A program made the position numbers and the translations under genes. From NCBI GenBank assembly GCA_019217005.1, contig JAHBNG010000178.1, positions 1-25,130 of the forward strand: 25,130 nt of DNA. Direction: 5' to 3'. This DNA comes from Chloroflexi bacterium TSY (GTDB taxonomy: Bacteria > Chloroflexota > Anaerolineae > Caldilineales > Caldilineaceae). Position 1 is the stretch's first letter, and every line of letters begins with the position of its first letter. Under the pieces are notes generated by a model. It ran no database searches, had not been told where the DNA came from, and was given only the letters and a program-made list of their open reading frames with translations. Positions 1 through 8,946 of this stretch are shown one piece after another.

Positions 1-129
1 TTTGATACCTGGAAAGGTGCAGTATAATTAGGTATACGGCCTGGTGAGTCGGTTGATATACGGAAAATTTCTGGGTAATTAATAGTTGGCGGCTTTGCCT
101 CGTTTGCAGCAAACGAATCCTTTGCAAAC

Positions 130-582
130 AATCAATTTTCCTGAAGATGGGCTGTTGCAGCGCATCTAGATATCACAAGAACAGTTTGACGAGATGTTGG
201 GGGCGTATTGAACATGGGCATCTCAATCGTGACTGGGCAGCAGTTCGCGTGATCGAGTGGGCTAAATATGAAGATATGATCCGGATACTTGGGTTTCCAG
301 CACTTGTCAAGAATGGGCCCGTTGGCGTAAGTGTATCCGCTCAGAGGAACAACAGCGTTCACTGGACTTTCTTGTTGATTGGCTCCCTAAATATCATCCT
401 GAGTTGCTTGACGAAGCGCTACGGAGTAATGGATATGTGGGCATTTATCCACCGATTTAGCCCGGAAGTTGTGTATGGTTACTCATAAGGAATGGGAATT
501 GGTTCGATGGATCGATCCGCCAGTTCCTGAACAATATATAGCAGAATTGAATGCACTTGGTGAAGGATTAATCATTGTCTAA
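130..582 (+). pseudogene. Decayed unrecognised protein gene
   Basis: Protein-like sequence continues across several frames of the plus strand. Stretches such as FPEDGLLQRI and ISQEQFDEMLGAY (separated by a TAG), HLNRDWAAVRVIEWAKYEDM, then RSEEQQRSLDFLVDWLPKYH, and finally MVTHKEWELVRWIDPPVPEQ ending at TAA 580-582 read in order but need at least three frame changes. No single frame stays open. The amino-acid composition (rich in E, D, W and L, with amphipathic helices) looks like a real soluble protein, but I do not recognise the family. IS4-family copy 1 begins 3 bases after the stop. Bases 1-129 hold no start or clear motif, although frame 1 also reads in a protein-like way with stops (for example LGIRPGESVDIRKISG), so the relic may extend off the left edge. 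Calling it a relic gene is inference from codon-like continuity. Confidence 0.45.
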
Positions 583-585
583 CTG

Positions 586-2064
586 CTTTACTTTCTGGTA
601 AAGGCTTGAGTGACAAAGGGCAAACCGAAAGGGGCGGAAAAAAGAATCCACCCTGAAAAAACGGGATAAAATGTAAAAATAGTGCTCGGCTAGTTTAAGC
701 AGCGGCATTGAGGCGGCGATGAGCGAGAACGCCTTTAGGAAATGGTGTGAAACCGAGGCCTTTTCCGAAAGTCAGGGTCGAGTTGGTCAGGAGTTGGAAA
801 AAGCACTCGAGAGAACACGGCGCAGCCTGCCGGGAGTGGAGGCTCTCGATCCCAGTAGCCAGTCGGTATGGGAGGAAGAGAAGCGGCTAAATGGGAAAGA
901 AGATTGCCAGCCAGCAGCCCCAGTTCAGGTAAGCGGAAACAAGCCTCATCGGCATGAACAAATTGACGATGTAAGCCAATCATCTGCTTGGAAGCCAAGG
1001 GGGGATGTTCAACAGGCCAGCGTTCCAGGTAGACAAGATAAATGGTTTCAGGCTGCAAAGTCATAACGGTCGCCAAAACCAAAGGTGTGTTGTAGGCCGG
1101 ATCCTGAATGACGTAAATCGAGTAGGTACGGTTGGCTGTATCCACCTTGGTTGTTCTGGGGACGAGATTGTGCCATGCTTGATAGCAAATCAGGCGACCA
1201 CTATAGAGAAAGCGACCAGACGAGTCCGGAGTTGTAGCCTCGAGTCGCTTTCCCTTATAGCTGCGAGAGCGGTCGCACAATATCACCATATTCAGGTGGT
1301 CTGCCTTTTCTTTGCGTTTGGGAACTCATTGCGGCGCACTGTGCAGTTAATCGCTTCCCGCAGGACAAATCGGTCGATGCCGCTTTCTAGCATTTCTCTG
1401 ATTGTAAACCCGGCATCGACCACCGCCACTTCGTCTGACTCCAGTGATTTCTTCGTCTCTGTCAGCAGCTTTTTCCGAAACTCACTTTCCTTTGTTCCAA
1501 CCGTGCATCTCATGATTGCCTTGAGCAGTGGCACTCGCTTCCCGCCTATCTCCCCCGAGCTTATCATCACTCCAAAGATGAGCGCGGGCAATGCCCGACG
1601 AGCCGTTGAGTTATAGAGTCGGTTCACTTTCCCTTGCAGCTTCGGTCGCCAGAACCCTGTGATATCTATGCTTTTCACTCGGTACCCTTCTAACTTTTTT
1701 GCCTTCATTCCCTTTCCACTTCTTCTTGCCACGACCCCAGCAGACTTGTGATATCCCATGATCCATATCAGCTCCACCAGCTTCGCCGGAGCTCCTCATC
1801 TTCAAACCCGCTTTCTTTCAATGCGCTATGGATTGCTCCTCGACTTTTCAGAAACGACCCATTCAGCATTGCCCACATCAGACGCATTACATTTACGTTT
1901 GTTCCCATCGGCGTTACTTGCAATACATTCATCAGTACTGCTATAGTTATTTCTGGCGCGGTTAGCATTCCTTCCTCCTTTTGGGTTCTCTACCTTTAGG
2001 ATGAACTGCTAACCGCTTTTGTCACATTCTCACCTCATCTCTTTTCTTTTACCAGAAAGTAAAG
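586..2064 (-). mobile_element. IS4-family insertion sequence, copy 1
   Basis: One of three near-identical elements in the window. It is bounded by the 17-bp inverted repeat CTTTACTTTCTGGTAAA, seen at 586-602 and as its complement at 2048-2064. The transposase is read on the minus strand. Flanks are AACTG on the left and AACTC on the right, an imperfect 5-bp match that may be a mutated target duplication, since copy 3 has a perfect 5-bp one. The right end lies 11 bases upstream of the amidohydrolase start codon, so that gene lost its native upstream region. Family assignment comes from the DDE and YREK motifs of the transposase. Confidence 0.9.
695..1968 (-). pseudogene. IS4-family DDE transposase, broken (copy 1)
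   Basis: The protein starts at the ATG at 1968, behind a strong AGGAGGAAGG ribosome site. It shows the first Asp in KSIDITGFWRP, the second in VAVVDAGFTI, and the catalytic Glu within YLERWPVEHPPLASK, which matches the IS4 signature Y-x2-R-x3-E-x6-K exactly. The expected stop is the TAA at 695-697. The reading frame is broken several times. Relative to copies 2 and 3, a 3-base deletion near 1770 creates an in-frame TGA after RRSWWS. Further indels lie near 1712, near 1305 (before the GRPPEYGDIVRPL region) and in the C-terminal part. The product would not be functional. The lesions differ from those of the other two copies, which argues against programmed frameshifting. Confidence 0.85.
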
Positions 2065-2075
2065 AACTCGCGAAG

Positions 2076-3316
2076 ATGAAAAAATACGACTGGATGATCA
2101 AAGGTGGACGGGTCATCGATCCGGCCAATGATATTGAGGGTGTTTTGATGTCGCCATCGACGCCGGCCAGATTGCAGCGGTGCAGGAGACACTCGACGCG
2201 GATTTAGCGGAACATGTATACGATGCCAGCAGCAAGCTGGTCACGCCAGCTTGATTGACCTGCACGTACACGGCTATCATCTGGTTACTCCGTTGGGCAT
2301 CGATGTTGATCACTATTGTCTGGGCCGGGGTGACCACCGCAACCGACGCCGGCAGCGCGGGCTGTGACACCTTTGCGGGTTTCGCGCCTTTGCGGCAGAA
2401 CGGTTCAAGACGCGTTTGCTTGCGTTTCTGAACATCTCGCGGGCGGGCCTCGCCTTTGCCGGCCCTTCAGGTGGCGACGTGCCCGGTGAACTGGAGACGT
2501 TGAAGCTGATCAGCAGCCGTGACTGTATCGATTGCATCGAATCCAACCGCGATCTTCTGATCGGTGTGAAGATACGCCTTTCCGATACGAATGCCGACCA
2601 GGGACGCAACGAGGCCGCAGCGTATGAGAGCGCACGAGAAGCGGCTGCGGCGACCAGGCTACCACTAATGGCGCATCACAGCTTTTCGACCGTGCCGCTG
2701 GAGGTGTCCGGGTTGGATGGCATCCGGCGATATCTACACCCACGCCTATCATGGCTTTGCCAGCACCATCGTCGATCCTGCCACGCGCCGGGTCCATCCG
2801 GCTGTGCGCGCGGCACGCGAGAACGGTGTGCTCTTTGACATCGGCCACGGCATGGGGGCATTCAACTGGACAGTGGCGGAAATCTGCGCCGCGGAGGGTT
2901 TCTGGCCCGACCTCATCAGCACGGATATGCACAGTCTCACGTGCGAGGGACCGGCCTACGACATGCCAACGGTGATGACCCGGCTGCTTCACCTGGGCAT
3001 GTCGCTACGAGAGGTAATCCGGTGCTCGACCATTGGTGCCGCACGGGCGATTGGTTGGGAGGACCGCATCGGCACGTTGGGGGTTGGACGCGAAGCCGAC
3101 ATCGCCATACTTACGCTCGAAGAGGTCGACATGGAACTCGAGGATTGCCACGGACAAATGCGGCGGATCGGGCAACGCCTGGTGCCGCAGGCTGTGTGGA
3201 GCGCGGGACAAATGGGTGACATCACTGTGCCACGCCACTGGCCCAACCAGGAGAAGATCGAGGCCGCAAAGGCGTGGTGGCCCCGGCTGGTTATTCGCGA
3301 CGATTCGCTGGTGTGA
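2076..3316 (+). pseudogene. Amidohydrolase/deacetylase-type metallohydrolase, frameshifted
   Basis: This is a dihydroorotase-like member of the amidohydrolase superfamily, whose enzymes hydrolyse C-N bonds in a TIM barrel with one or two zinc ions. Reading across frames gives the start MKKYDWMIKGGRVIDPANDI, then LIDLHVHG (HxH metal ligands), LLIGVKIRLSD (the candidate carbamylated Lys), PLMAHHSF and DIYTHAYHGF (metal His), LISTDMHS (metal and catalytic Asp) and the typical ending GVGREADIAIL. About five single-base indels break it, near 2144, 2249, 2321, 2380 and 2726. The last 600 bases are open. The substrate cannot be told; relatives act on cyclic amides or N-acyl amino sugars. It ends 2 bases before a possible start of the downstream hydrolase, suggesting a former operon. 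IS copy 1 sits immediately upstream. Confidence 0.85.
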
Positions 3317-3374
3317 AATGAATTTTCTCTATGCGGGGTTTGATGACATTTGCCCACACTACCAGAGCACAAAA

Positions 3375-4343
3375 ATGAACAACATCCCTTCCGACATCAG
3401 GCCGTCGTTTCCCGTGGAGGTGCCACGGGAACAGGTGCGCGCGAAGTTTCAAGAATTGCTGGGAATCGATCGGATTCCGGAGCGAGTCGAGTTCGAACGG
3501 GGCGAATCCCACGAGGATGAGGGACTGATCTTTACGCGGGTAATGTTCCCGAACAACCTGGGGGAATCGGTCGAGGCGACGGTGGTCCGAGCGGCGGATC
3601 CACCTGCGGCAAGGCAGGCGGGTGTAGTCTGCATGCCCGGCACGGGCAGTTCGATGGAAGAGGTCCTGGATCCACGCCTCTATCGTCCGAAACCGGAGCG
3701 GGGACCGCTGCTCGGCTTCGGACGCGAGTTGGCGCGACGCAGGGTTGCCGTACTGAGCTTCTCTCCGAAGGGGACGGTGGGGCGCAGAAAGACGATCGAG
3801 GCGTGGGAGACGGAAGCGAAGCTCCTGGCACCCTACGGCCGGCCGCAGATCGGGGTGCTGGCCGACGAAGCGATGCGTGCGTCCCTCGTGCTCGGTGCGA
3901 TGGATGGCGTCGATGAGGCACGCATCGGGCTGACGGGGATGTCGCTGGGTGGACTGGCTTCGTGGATGGCGATGGCTCTCGGCCCGTGGGTGAAGACGGT
4001 CGCGGCCGTATGCGGCGTGTTGGGGACGCTGGAACAAGTGATCCATCACAGTCAAGTCGATCGCCACAGCTCCTTCCTGTTCATTCCGCACCTACTCAGG
4101 TACTTTGACCATCCCGAGATCGTCGCCGCGTGCATCGCGCCGCGTCCATTCATGATGGTCGCACCGACGGAGGATGACGATATGCCGCGCTCAGGGGTTG
4201 ACGAGTTGATACGCGTTGTTCAACCGGTCTACGATGCGGCTGGTCGTCCCGATGACTTTCGGGTGCACCGACCACCGGGTATCCACACCTTTCGGCTCGA
4301 ATACTTCGATTGGGTCGCCGCGTGGTTTGACGAGTATCTGTAG
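3375..4343 (+). CDS. Alpha/beta hydrolase, esterase/dienelactone hydrolase-like
   Basis: This is an intact serine hydrolase of about 322 residues. The nucleophile elbow is GMSLGG with Ser at about residue 190, the acidic residue lies in the VAPTEDDD loop at about 267-269, and the catalytic His is at about 304 in GIHTF, giving a complete Ser-Asp-His triad in the usual order. There is no signal peptide, so it is probably cytosolic. The general shape resembles acetyl-xylan esterase or dienelactone hydrolase relatives that remove acyl groups or open lactones; the substrate is unknown. The start is uncertain. ATG 3375 gives the first well-conserved-looking helix, while ATG 3318, 2 bases after the amidohydrolase stop, would add 19 residues. 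Neither has a good ribosome site. The frame is clean, unlike its upstream neighbour. Bases 4344-4475 hold no gene. Confidence 0.85.
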   Translation: MNNIPSDIRPSFPVEVPREQVRAKFQELLGIDRIPERVEFERGESHEDEGLIFTRVMFPNNLGESVEATVVRAADPPAARQAGVVCMPGTGSSMEEVLDPRLYRPKPERGPLLGFGRELARRRVAVLSFSPKGTVGRRKTIEAWETEAKLLAPYGRPQIGVLADEAMRASLVLGAMDGVDEARIGLTGMSLGGLASWMAMALGPWVKTVAAVCGVLGTLEQVIHHSQVDRHSSFLFIPHLLRYFDHPEIVAACIAPRPFMMVAPTEDDDMPRSGVDELIRVVQPVYDAAGRPDDFRVHRPPGIHTFRLEYFDWVAAWFDEYL

Positions 4344-4475
4344 GATCACCGAACGAGGATGAGGAGACGGTCGAAAGTGACGTCACCGGAGCCCAGCTAC
4401 CATTACGATCGCACGCGAAACTGACAATATAATCCCGTTGAAACAACCTTATCCAAATATCTGGGATCAGATAAA

Positions 4476-4724
4476 ATGAAGATTCGGCATATTAGAAATG
4501 CAACTATGGTCATAGAAGTCAATGATAAGGTGATATTAGTTGACCCTATGATAAATCCGATGGGGACAATGCCTCCATTTACATTATTCAGATTTAAACC
4601 GAAAAGGAATCCGACAGTACCTTTGCCGGAAAACTGTAAACAAACGCTGGAAAGGGTTACTCATTGCCTTATCACACATCGGCATCCAGACCACATTGAC
4701 ACGGAGGGTAAAATATTTAGTTGA
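4476..4724 (+). pseudogene. MBL-fold metallo-hydrolase, N-terminal part, cut by an IS
   Basis: This is the first 80 or so residues of a metallo-beta-lactamase-fold hydrolase of the UlaG-like type. It opens with MKIRHIRNATMVIEVNDKVI and contains the zinc motif HRHPDH (THRHPDHIDTEG). The frame runs into a stop at the exact left edge of an inserted IS701-like element. The rest of the gene continues beyond that element, from about 6278. The segment is clearly AT-rich, unlike the GC-rich hydrolase before it, suggesting a different origin. Proteins of this type hydrolyse lactones, phosphoesters or lactams; the specific substrate is not visible. The start ATG has only a weak ribosome site. Confidence 0.85.
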
Positions 4725-6272
4725 CTCGATAGTTGTATTTTGAGCAGGTGCCAGATTTGACAAAGTCAAATTAAGCAGAGCAGACCTGCCGTTTGGCGAA
4801 AAGGGTAGCGAAGACCTCCGCAATCTCCTGTCCGTCATTCAAGGCATCATGAGCCGTCAAGATGAGATCTTGAATCAGTGACTGAGTTTGCTGCCGGGTA
4901 GCCTCACCAAGGGATTTGCTGGGCGAGAATTGAGTTTTAGCCAATGATGGTCCCAAACAATCAAGGTGCAAGAGAGAATAAGCCACGAAGACCAGAGACC
5001 AATGTTTTTGAAAGGCGTGGGCAGTTCGCATGCAATATTCATCAAGACCAAGCAGTTGTTTACCATCCTGATAAACCGTCTCGATAGGCCAACGAAGCAG
5101 GTAAATCGAGAGAATGCGTTTGGCATTACAGTCGGTGCGATTGGTCACTAAAACGGCATAATTGTCTTGCAATTCAGGATTATCAAAACTAATCACGATG
5201 CGTACCTTGCCGATAGAAGGGATACGCACAGTCATGGTAAAGGTGTAGTAAGTACGACCATCAATGGTGACAGGCTTGTAGGCATTCTGGGGGATGTAGG
5301 GGACCAACTCTTTGACTTTAATATGTGGCCCCTCGAAAGTTATCGGCTGACCATCTTCATCCCGCAAACGAAAACTATTTGTCTCCAGATTGCGATTGCA
5401 CTTCAAGATGCTGATCCAATCTTTATTCAGACGATCGAGTACAGCTAGAAAATCTGGAGCGAGATACCAACCATCGAAGAGAGCCCAACCAAAGATAAGG
5501 GTTCGTTCAACAGCTTTTCAACCAGTTCACTGGCAATGGTTATCTTGGTCTTAAACGCTTCGTCTCGCTCTCGAAAGGCGGGTCAGTTAATAGGTGGCTA
5601 TCCACTCGTTTATGAAAAGCGGTTCGTTCTTTCTTTTCTTGGGAATCTCGGTCACTGGGAAATGTTTTCCACAAATGCTTCCCAGTCGGTAAACTCTTCG
5701 TACCGTCGGTAGATACTTGCATCGACCGGAAAACGGATAGCGCCACTGACATAGTGACTTGTGACTAAGTTATGAGCCAGTGGATGCTGACCATTGCTAT
5801 GATTGTAGTGGGTGTCGATATACTCGAACAGACTTCCCACATGTTCACATAGTGTATCGTCAATCGCTAATACCGATTCTGACTCTGAACGTTGGTATTG
5901 TGCTGTCTCTGACTTCATGTAACCTATACGCTCATCATTGAGTTTTCGGCTCGCCAAGGAGCTTCACTCAGATACCGTGATACATTCGTCTTATCTGCAC
6001 TATCTAGAATGCAACGGGCAATATTTGCCATGCTTTTGTTGTCCAAGACCATCAGACCCGTCAGATAGTTTTCAAAGTGGCGAAACTGTTTACGATTGGC
6101 AAATACTGAACGAAAGGTTTCGCTATGCTCCTTGACCAGTGGCGCTACATTTACTATCGGCAATTGCATCTTGATGGCTCCTTTTCTGCACTTTTTTCTT
6201 GATGCAATCTATTGAGATGACTTTTGTCTCTTTTGTCAAAATTGGAAAACCTTCATTTCACAACTATCGAGT
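4724..6272 (-). mobile_element. IS701-like insertion sequence inside the MBL-fold gene
   Basis: A 1549-bp element bounded by a perfect 13-bp inverted repeat: ACTCGATAGTTGT at 4724-4736 and its complement at 6260-6272. The 5-bp sequence AGTTG directly flanks both ends (4719-4723 and 6273-6277), a clean target duplication. It carries one transposase on the minus strand, now frameshifted. The N- and C-terminal parts of one MBL-fold protein lie on either side, which independently confirms the insertion. Family: IS701-like within the IS4 superfamily, judged from the transposase. Confidence 0.9.
4771..6169 (-). pseudogene. IS701-family DDE transposase, frameshifted
   Basis: The gene starts at ATG 6169 behind an AAGGAG ribosome site (MQLPIVNVAPLVKEHSETF). 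The frame then shifts near 5930, where SEAPWRAE continues as KLNDERIGYM in another frame. The first catalytic Asp lies in VLAIDDTLCEHVG and the second in FDGWYLAPDF (near 5450). The catalytic Glu lies in YLLRWPIETVYQDGK, which fits the Y-x2-R-x3-E-x6-K signature. At least three indels (near 5930, 5650 and 5440) interrupt it, so this copy cannot make full-length transposase. The order and spacing of motifs and the N-terminal region resemble IS701-family transposases. Confidence 0.85.
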
Positions 6273-6277
6273 AGTTG

Positions 6278-6792
6278 AAAGAACATTCCTATTATCTGTA
6301 GTGTGCTAGATGAGAACGCATTCAAGAAAAGGGCTAAATGTTGTCCAAACCGTAGAGTATTGGAAGAGAACTGACTTCTTAGATGGCAAAATTGAGGGAA
6401 TTCCAGCAAGACATGGATATGGTTTTATAGCAAAACCTGCAGGTCCTGTAATGGGATTCTACCTTGAACCACCTGATCAACCCTCCATCTATTTGAGTTC
6501 TGATACGATATATACAGATGACGTTGATAAAGTCCTTAAGGAATATAAACCTGCCATTAGTGTTTTAGCTTCAGGATCTGGTCAATTTGATATCTTCAAG
6601 CCATTACTAATGACAGTGAAGGATATTATTAGATTTACAAAAAATGCTCCCAATAAAGTAATAATGAATCACATGGAAGCACTAAATCATTGTCCAACCA
6701 CAAGAAAAGATTTAAGGGAAAAACTAACCGATGAGAGGCTCATCGAAAAAGCATATATTCCAAATGATGGTGATTGGATAGCAATAGATTGA
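6278..6792 (+). pseudogene. MBL-fold metallo-hydrolase, C-terminal part, downstream of the IS
   Basis: This continues the gene that starts at 4476. Just after the right target duplication the original frame reads KNIPIICSVLDENAFKKR, then a one-base loss in the AAGAAAAGGG run (about 6326-6335) moves the sequence into the frame GLNVVQTVEYWKRTDF. It continues through ARHGYGFIAKPAGPVMGFYL, the metal-ligand region YLSSDTIYTDDVD and the late ligand NHMEALNHC, ending at ASID-like IAID 6792. Removing the IS and one target copy leaves a TGA at the junction (AGT TGA AAG). So either a point change accompanied the insertion or the gene was already damaged. It is AT-rich like the N-terminal part. Confidence 0.85.
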
Positions 6793-6934
6793 AGCCAGCA
6801 GGCACAGACTGGGAATCAACAGAATAGATGGCAAACGCGTCGAGCAACGTGTTAATCCGTGCGTCATTGCGTCTGCAACTACATTCCAGTGTTGTTGGAA
6901 GTGATGGAGCTGGGATTCCGGCACCACATAAGAA

Positions 6935-7157
6935 CCTATTTGTTTGCGCCTGCAATTGTGCAGGCCCAAACAGGGCCTGCGGCGGCACCCAACAAACTTG
7001 TTTATATCGACACAAAATTGTCGATCTTGATCCCTTAAGGGCCTAGTTGTTTGCGCCTGCAATTGTGCAGGCGGACGGCCCAAACAAAGGCCTTGCGGCG
7101 GCACTCAACAATCTTGTTCATATCGACACAAAATTGTCGATCTTGATCCCTTAAGGG
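6935..7157. repeat. Two-unit tandem repeat with internal hairpins
   Basis: Two consecutive related units, 6935-7041 (107 bp) and 7042-7157 (116 bp). Each starts CCTA(T/G)TTGTTTGCGCCTGC and ends in GATCTTGATCCCTTAAGGG. Every unit contains a palindrome GCCTGCAATTGTGCAGGC, a stem ATCGACA/TGTCGAT and the palindrome CCCTTAAGGG. Unit 2 has about 9 extra bases after the first hairpin. A third CCTAT directly after unit 2 begins the 82-bp foldback repeat. No protein-coding signal is visible. Bases 6793-6934 hold nothing I recognise. Confidence 0.85.
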
Positions 7158-7239
7158 CCTATCCGAAAAGTGGTTGTGAGTCCATCCAACTTCTCGAGCG
7201 AGAATGGACCGTTACAGAACTTTTCGGATAAGCACTAAG
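7158..7239. repeat. 82-bp foldback repeat (MITE-like), copy A
   Basis: One of three 82-bp copies (also at 10623 and 20892). The ends are inverted: CCTATCCGAAAAGTGGTTG on the left and GAACTTTTCGGATAAG near the right, sharing the 12-bp core TATCCGAAAAGT. The shared tail is CACTAAG. The centre varies but keeps CTCGAG. Without an ORF and with inverted ends, it looks like a miniature inverted-repeat element. It lies 20 bases beyond the stop of the alpha/beta hydrolase gene. Confidence 0.85.
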
Positions 7240-7259
7240 GCTCGATCTCGGATCGACTG

Positions 7260-8093
7260 TTACTTGTCGAGAGGAGTCAGCGCGTTGGCCACGAACTCGG
7301 CTACAGCGGCATTGAACTTGACCGGCTCGTCGTAGAACGGTGCATGGCCGCTTTGTTCGCATGTCACCAATTGAGCGTTGGGAATCGTCTCGGCCATGTA
7401 GAGACAACCCGGATAGGCGCCGCTCTGCTTGCCAGTGACGATCAGCATCGGCAGATCGATGCTGGGCAACAGAGGGCGCCAGTCTTGCGCCTTGTAGTCC
7501 GGACCCAAGGTGACACTCTGGTCCGGTGAGTTGCCTTTCGTCTCATCCACCATCCAGTCCAGCTCTTCCTCAGAAATCTCGGTTGCGAACATCTGGCGAA
7601 AGCCTAGGCGTAGACGCACCATCTCGTCTTCTGCCGCCCCGTCCTCTGTCTCTGCCTCGTCATCGTGCACCACCGGCTCATGTAGCGCAAGGCAAGGGAC
7701 TTCGTCGACCAGCACCGCGCCATTGAGCCTGTAGCCCCGAAACAGCTCCAGATACGACAGAACGGTTCGGGCCCCGATTGACCATCCAACCAGGGTCACA
7801 CCGTTGAGGTCGAGCGCTTCGATGACCTCTCGGACATCCATTGCGTAGCGGGCAGTACGATGACCCCAAGCCGTCTTATCGGACCGGCCGTTACCGCGCG
7901 TGTCGGCGGCAATGACGCGGAACTGAGTCGCCAGCACCGGGATCTGCTTTCTCCACCAGGCCATGCTGAGACCACCGCCGTGGATGAGCAGAATCGGTCT
8001 ACCCTGCCCCATCTCTTCGTAGTAGAGGCGGACCCCGTCATTGGCTCGAATGAAACCGGTGGTTCTTTTCCTGCGTGTTCCTTCGAGGATCAT
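7260..8093 (-). CDS. Alpha/beta hydrolase (RsbQ/haloperoxidase-like fold)
   Basis: Intact, 277 residues. The start is set by ATG 8093 with AGGGGG eight bases upstream; a longer in-frame ATG at 8162 lacks such a site. Visible are the oxyanion-hole motif HGGG (about 38-41), the nucleophile elbow GWSIG with Ser at about 105, and the catalytic His at about 250 in SGHAPF. The usual late Asp after the TGxxD strand is absent (TGKQSG), but an acid after the preceding strand, Asp at about 130 in VLVDEVP, could serve, as in some relatives. There is no signal peptide. An acidic lid segment (HDDEAETEDGAAEDE) precedes the cap helices. It probably hydrolyses a small ester or lactone; the substrate is unknown. 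It lies downstream of the HAD-like gene on the same strand, separated by a hairpin. Confidence 0.85.
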   Translation of the reverse strand: MILEGTRRKRTTGFIRANDGVRLYYEEMGQGRPILLIHGGGLSMAWWRKQIPVLATQFRVIAADTRGNGRSDKTAWGHRTARYAMDVREVIEALDLNGVTLVGWSIGARTVLSYLELFRGYRLNGAVLVDEVPCLALHEPVVHDDEAETEDGAAEDEMVRLRLGFRQMFATEISEEELDWMVDETKGNSPDQSVTLGPDYKAQDWRPLLPSIDLPMLIVTGKQSGAYPGCLYMAETIPNAQLVTCEQSGHAPFYDEPVKFNAAVAEFVANALTPLDK

Positions 8094-8170
8094 TGTATTT
8101 CCCCCTAACCTGGACAAGGCCGCTTCGCTAACAAGACCGCTTCGCTTCCAAGCCAGAACCAAAAGGACAA

Positions 8171-8215
8171 GATGAATAAGATGAATGAGATGATCACCCT
8201 CTCATCTTATTCATC
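8171..8215. terminator. Hairpin overlapping the HAD-like gene stop
   Basis: A perfect 14-bp inverted repeat, GATGAATAAGATGA at 8171-8184 and its complement at 8202-8215, with a 17-base loop. It spans the last codons and stop (8194-8196) of the HAD-like gene. On the minus strand it is followed by a weak T-rich run (TTGTCCTTTTGG). It could terminate or attenuate transcription between the HAD-like and hydrolase genes. The function is inference. Confidence 0.45.
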
Positions 8216-8682
8216 TCAATCATATCTAGGCTGGTGATAGGGTTGATGCCCGCAACCTCGGAAGTTGCTTGTGTGGGGAGATGGTATTTGCGGATCGAAG
8301 CAAACGCTGGCGTCGCTGCCAGATTCTGCAAGAGAGCGATTCCGACATCGACGACGGCAGTCAGTTCCAGGCCACGCTGGCGATATTGCTCCCGCCATAT
8401 GATCCAATTCGCCGGTTCCTTACGGTCGAGGCCCTCGCTTGAGATCGCATGGTCGAGCGGGAAATAGCGCGTCCAGCCCAGATGTTGCAACACCGCCTCG
8501 ATCCGCAACAGGCTGTGGCTGGAGAGGACGCCGAGAGCGAACTGTCCAGAAATGAGTCGAAGATCTGCCTCGCGCAGGCGCGGAGTGGCATCCAGCCTTC
8601 CAGCTTCGATCTGCTGGTAGAATCGTTCCTTGGTATCAAGATGGGCGACGGTCCTCAGCCCAAAGACGATCAGTCTCATCAT
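8194..8682 (-). CDS. HAD-like hydrolase lacking the catalytic Asp
   Basis: 162 residues with the layout of a haloacid dehalogenase-superfamily protein. The motif II strand and Ser are seen in LGVLSSHS, followed by the helix RIEAVLQHLGW and YFPLDHAISSEG. The motif III Lys lies in LDRKEPANW. The N-terminal motif I, normally DxDxT, reads RLIVFGLRT here, so the nucleophilic Asp is Gly. Motif IV, normally GDS.xxD, reads AVVDVGIALLQNL and lacks the second acid. The cap and middle part are also short for the family. The gene is open, but its product is unlikely to be a phosphatase; it may be a decaying gene or a binding protein. The start ATGATG has only a weak TAGG upstream. Confidence 0.55.
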   Translation of the reverse strand: MMRLIVFGLRTVAHLDTKERFYQQIEAGRLDATPRLREADLRLISGQFALGVLSSHSLLRIEAVLQHLGWTRYFPLDHAISSEGLDRKEPANWIIWREQYRQRGLELTAVVDVGIALLQNLAATPAFASIRKYHLPTQATSEVAGINPITSLDMIEMNKMRG

Positions 8683-8765
8683 CCTAACGTCCCGTGTATC
8701 TCGGATTCTGGTTTAGCAATTTATCTTGTCTCTGGTAGAGATTATCAGTAGACCGCTGTGGAGAA

Positions 8766-8920
8766 GGCGTTCTCTATTACACGCAGTAGACATAATCCTG
8801 CACTTCTCAGTCAAAACAGACTCGAGCGTGCCAAATGGTCCGAGATTCTCTACTGCGTCTTTTTTCGCCATTTGAACGCTCTACCTCTGAGAAATCCTAC
8901 TGCGTGTAATAGAGAACGCC
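8766..8920. repeat. 155-bp foldback repeat (MITE-like), copy 1
   Basis: Terminal inverted repeats of 24 bp begin GGCGTTCTCTATTACACG and end in CAGTAG; they are perfect between the two ends of this copy. The interior also pairs with itself (CTTCTCAG/CTCTGAGAA, GAGCG/CGCTC, CAAATGG/CCATTTG), so the whole unit can fold into one long stem. A second copy in the opposite orientation lies at 19249-19404. There is no ORF. Confidence 0.85.
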
Positions 8921-8946
8921 GGTCCCGTTCGCACCAGAGAATGCTG

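Noticed and set aside
147..488. A 113-residue open frame read as an intact gene
   Set aside because: Its second half is unlike a protein, while better protein-like sequence continues in other frames; it is better seen as part of a decayed gene.
3291..4091. A 266-residue minus-strand open frame
   Set aside because: It overlaps the alpha/beta hydrolase with a clear catalytic triad; its Arg/His-rich translation is a shadow of the GC-rich plus strand.
6935..7157. A short CRISPR array
   Set aside because: Only two units of about 110 bp with conserved content throughout, no short repeat-spacer alternation and no cas genes nearby.
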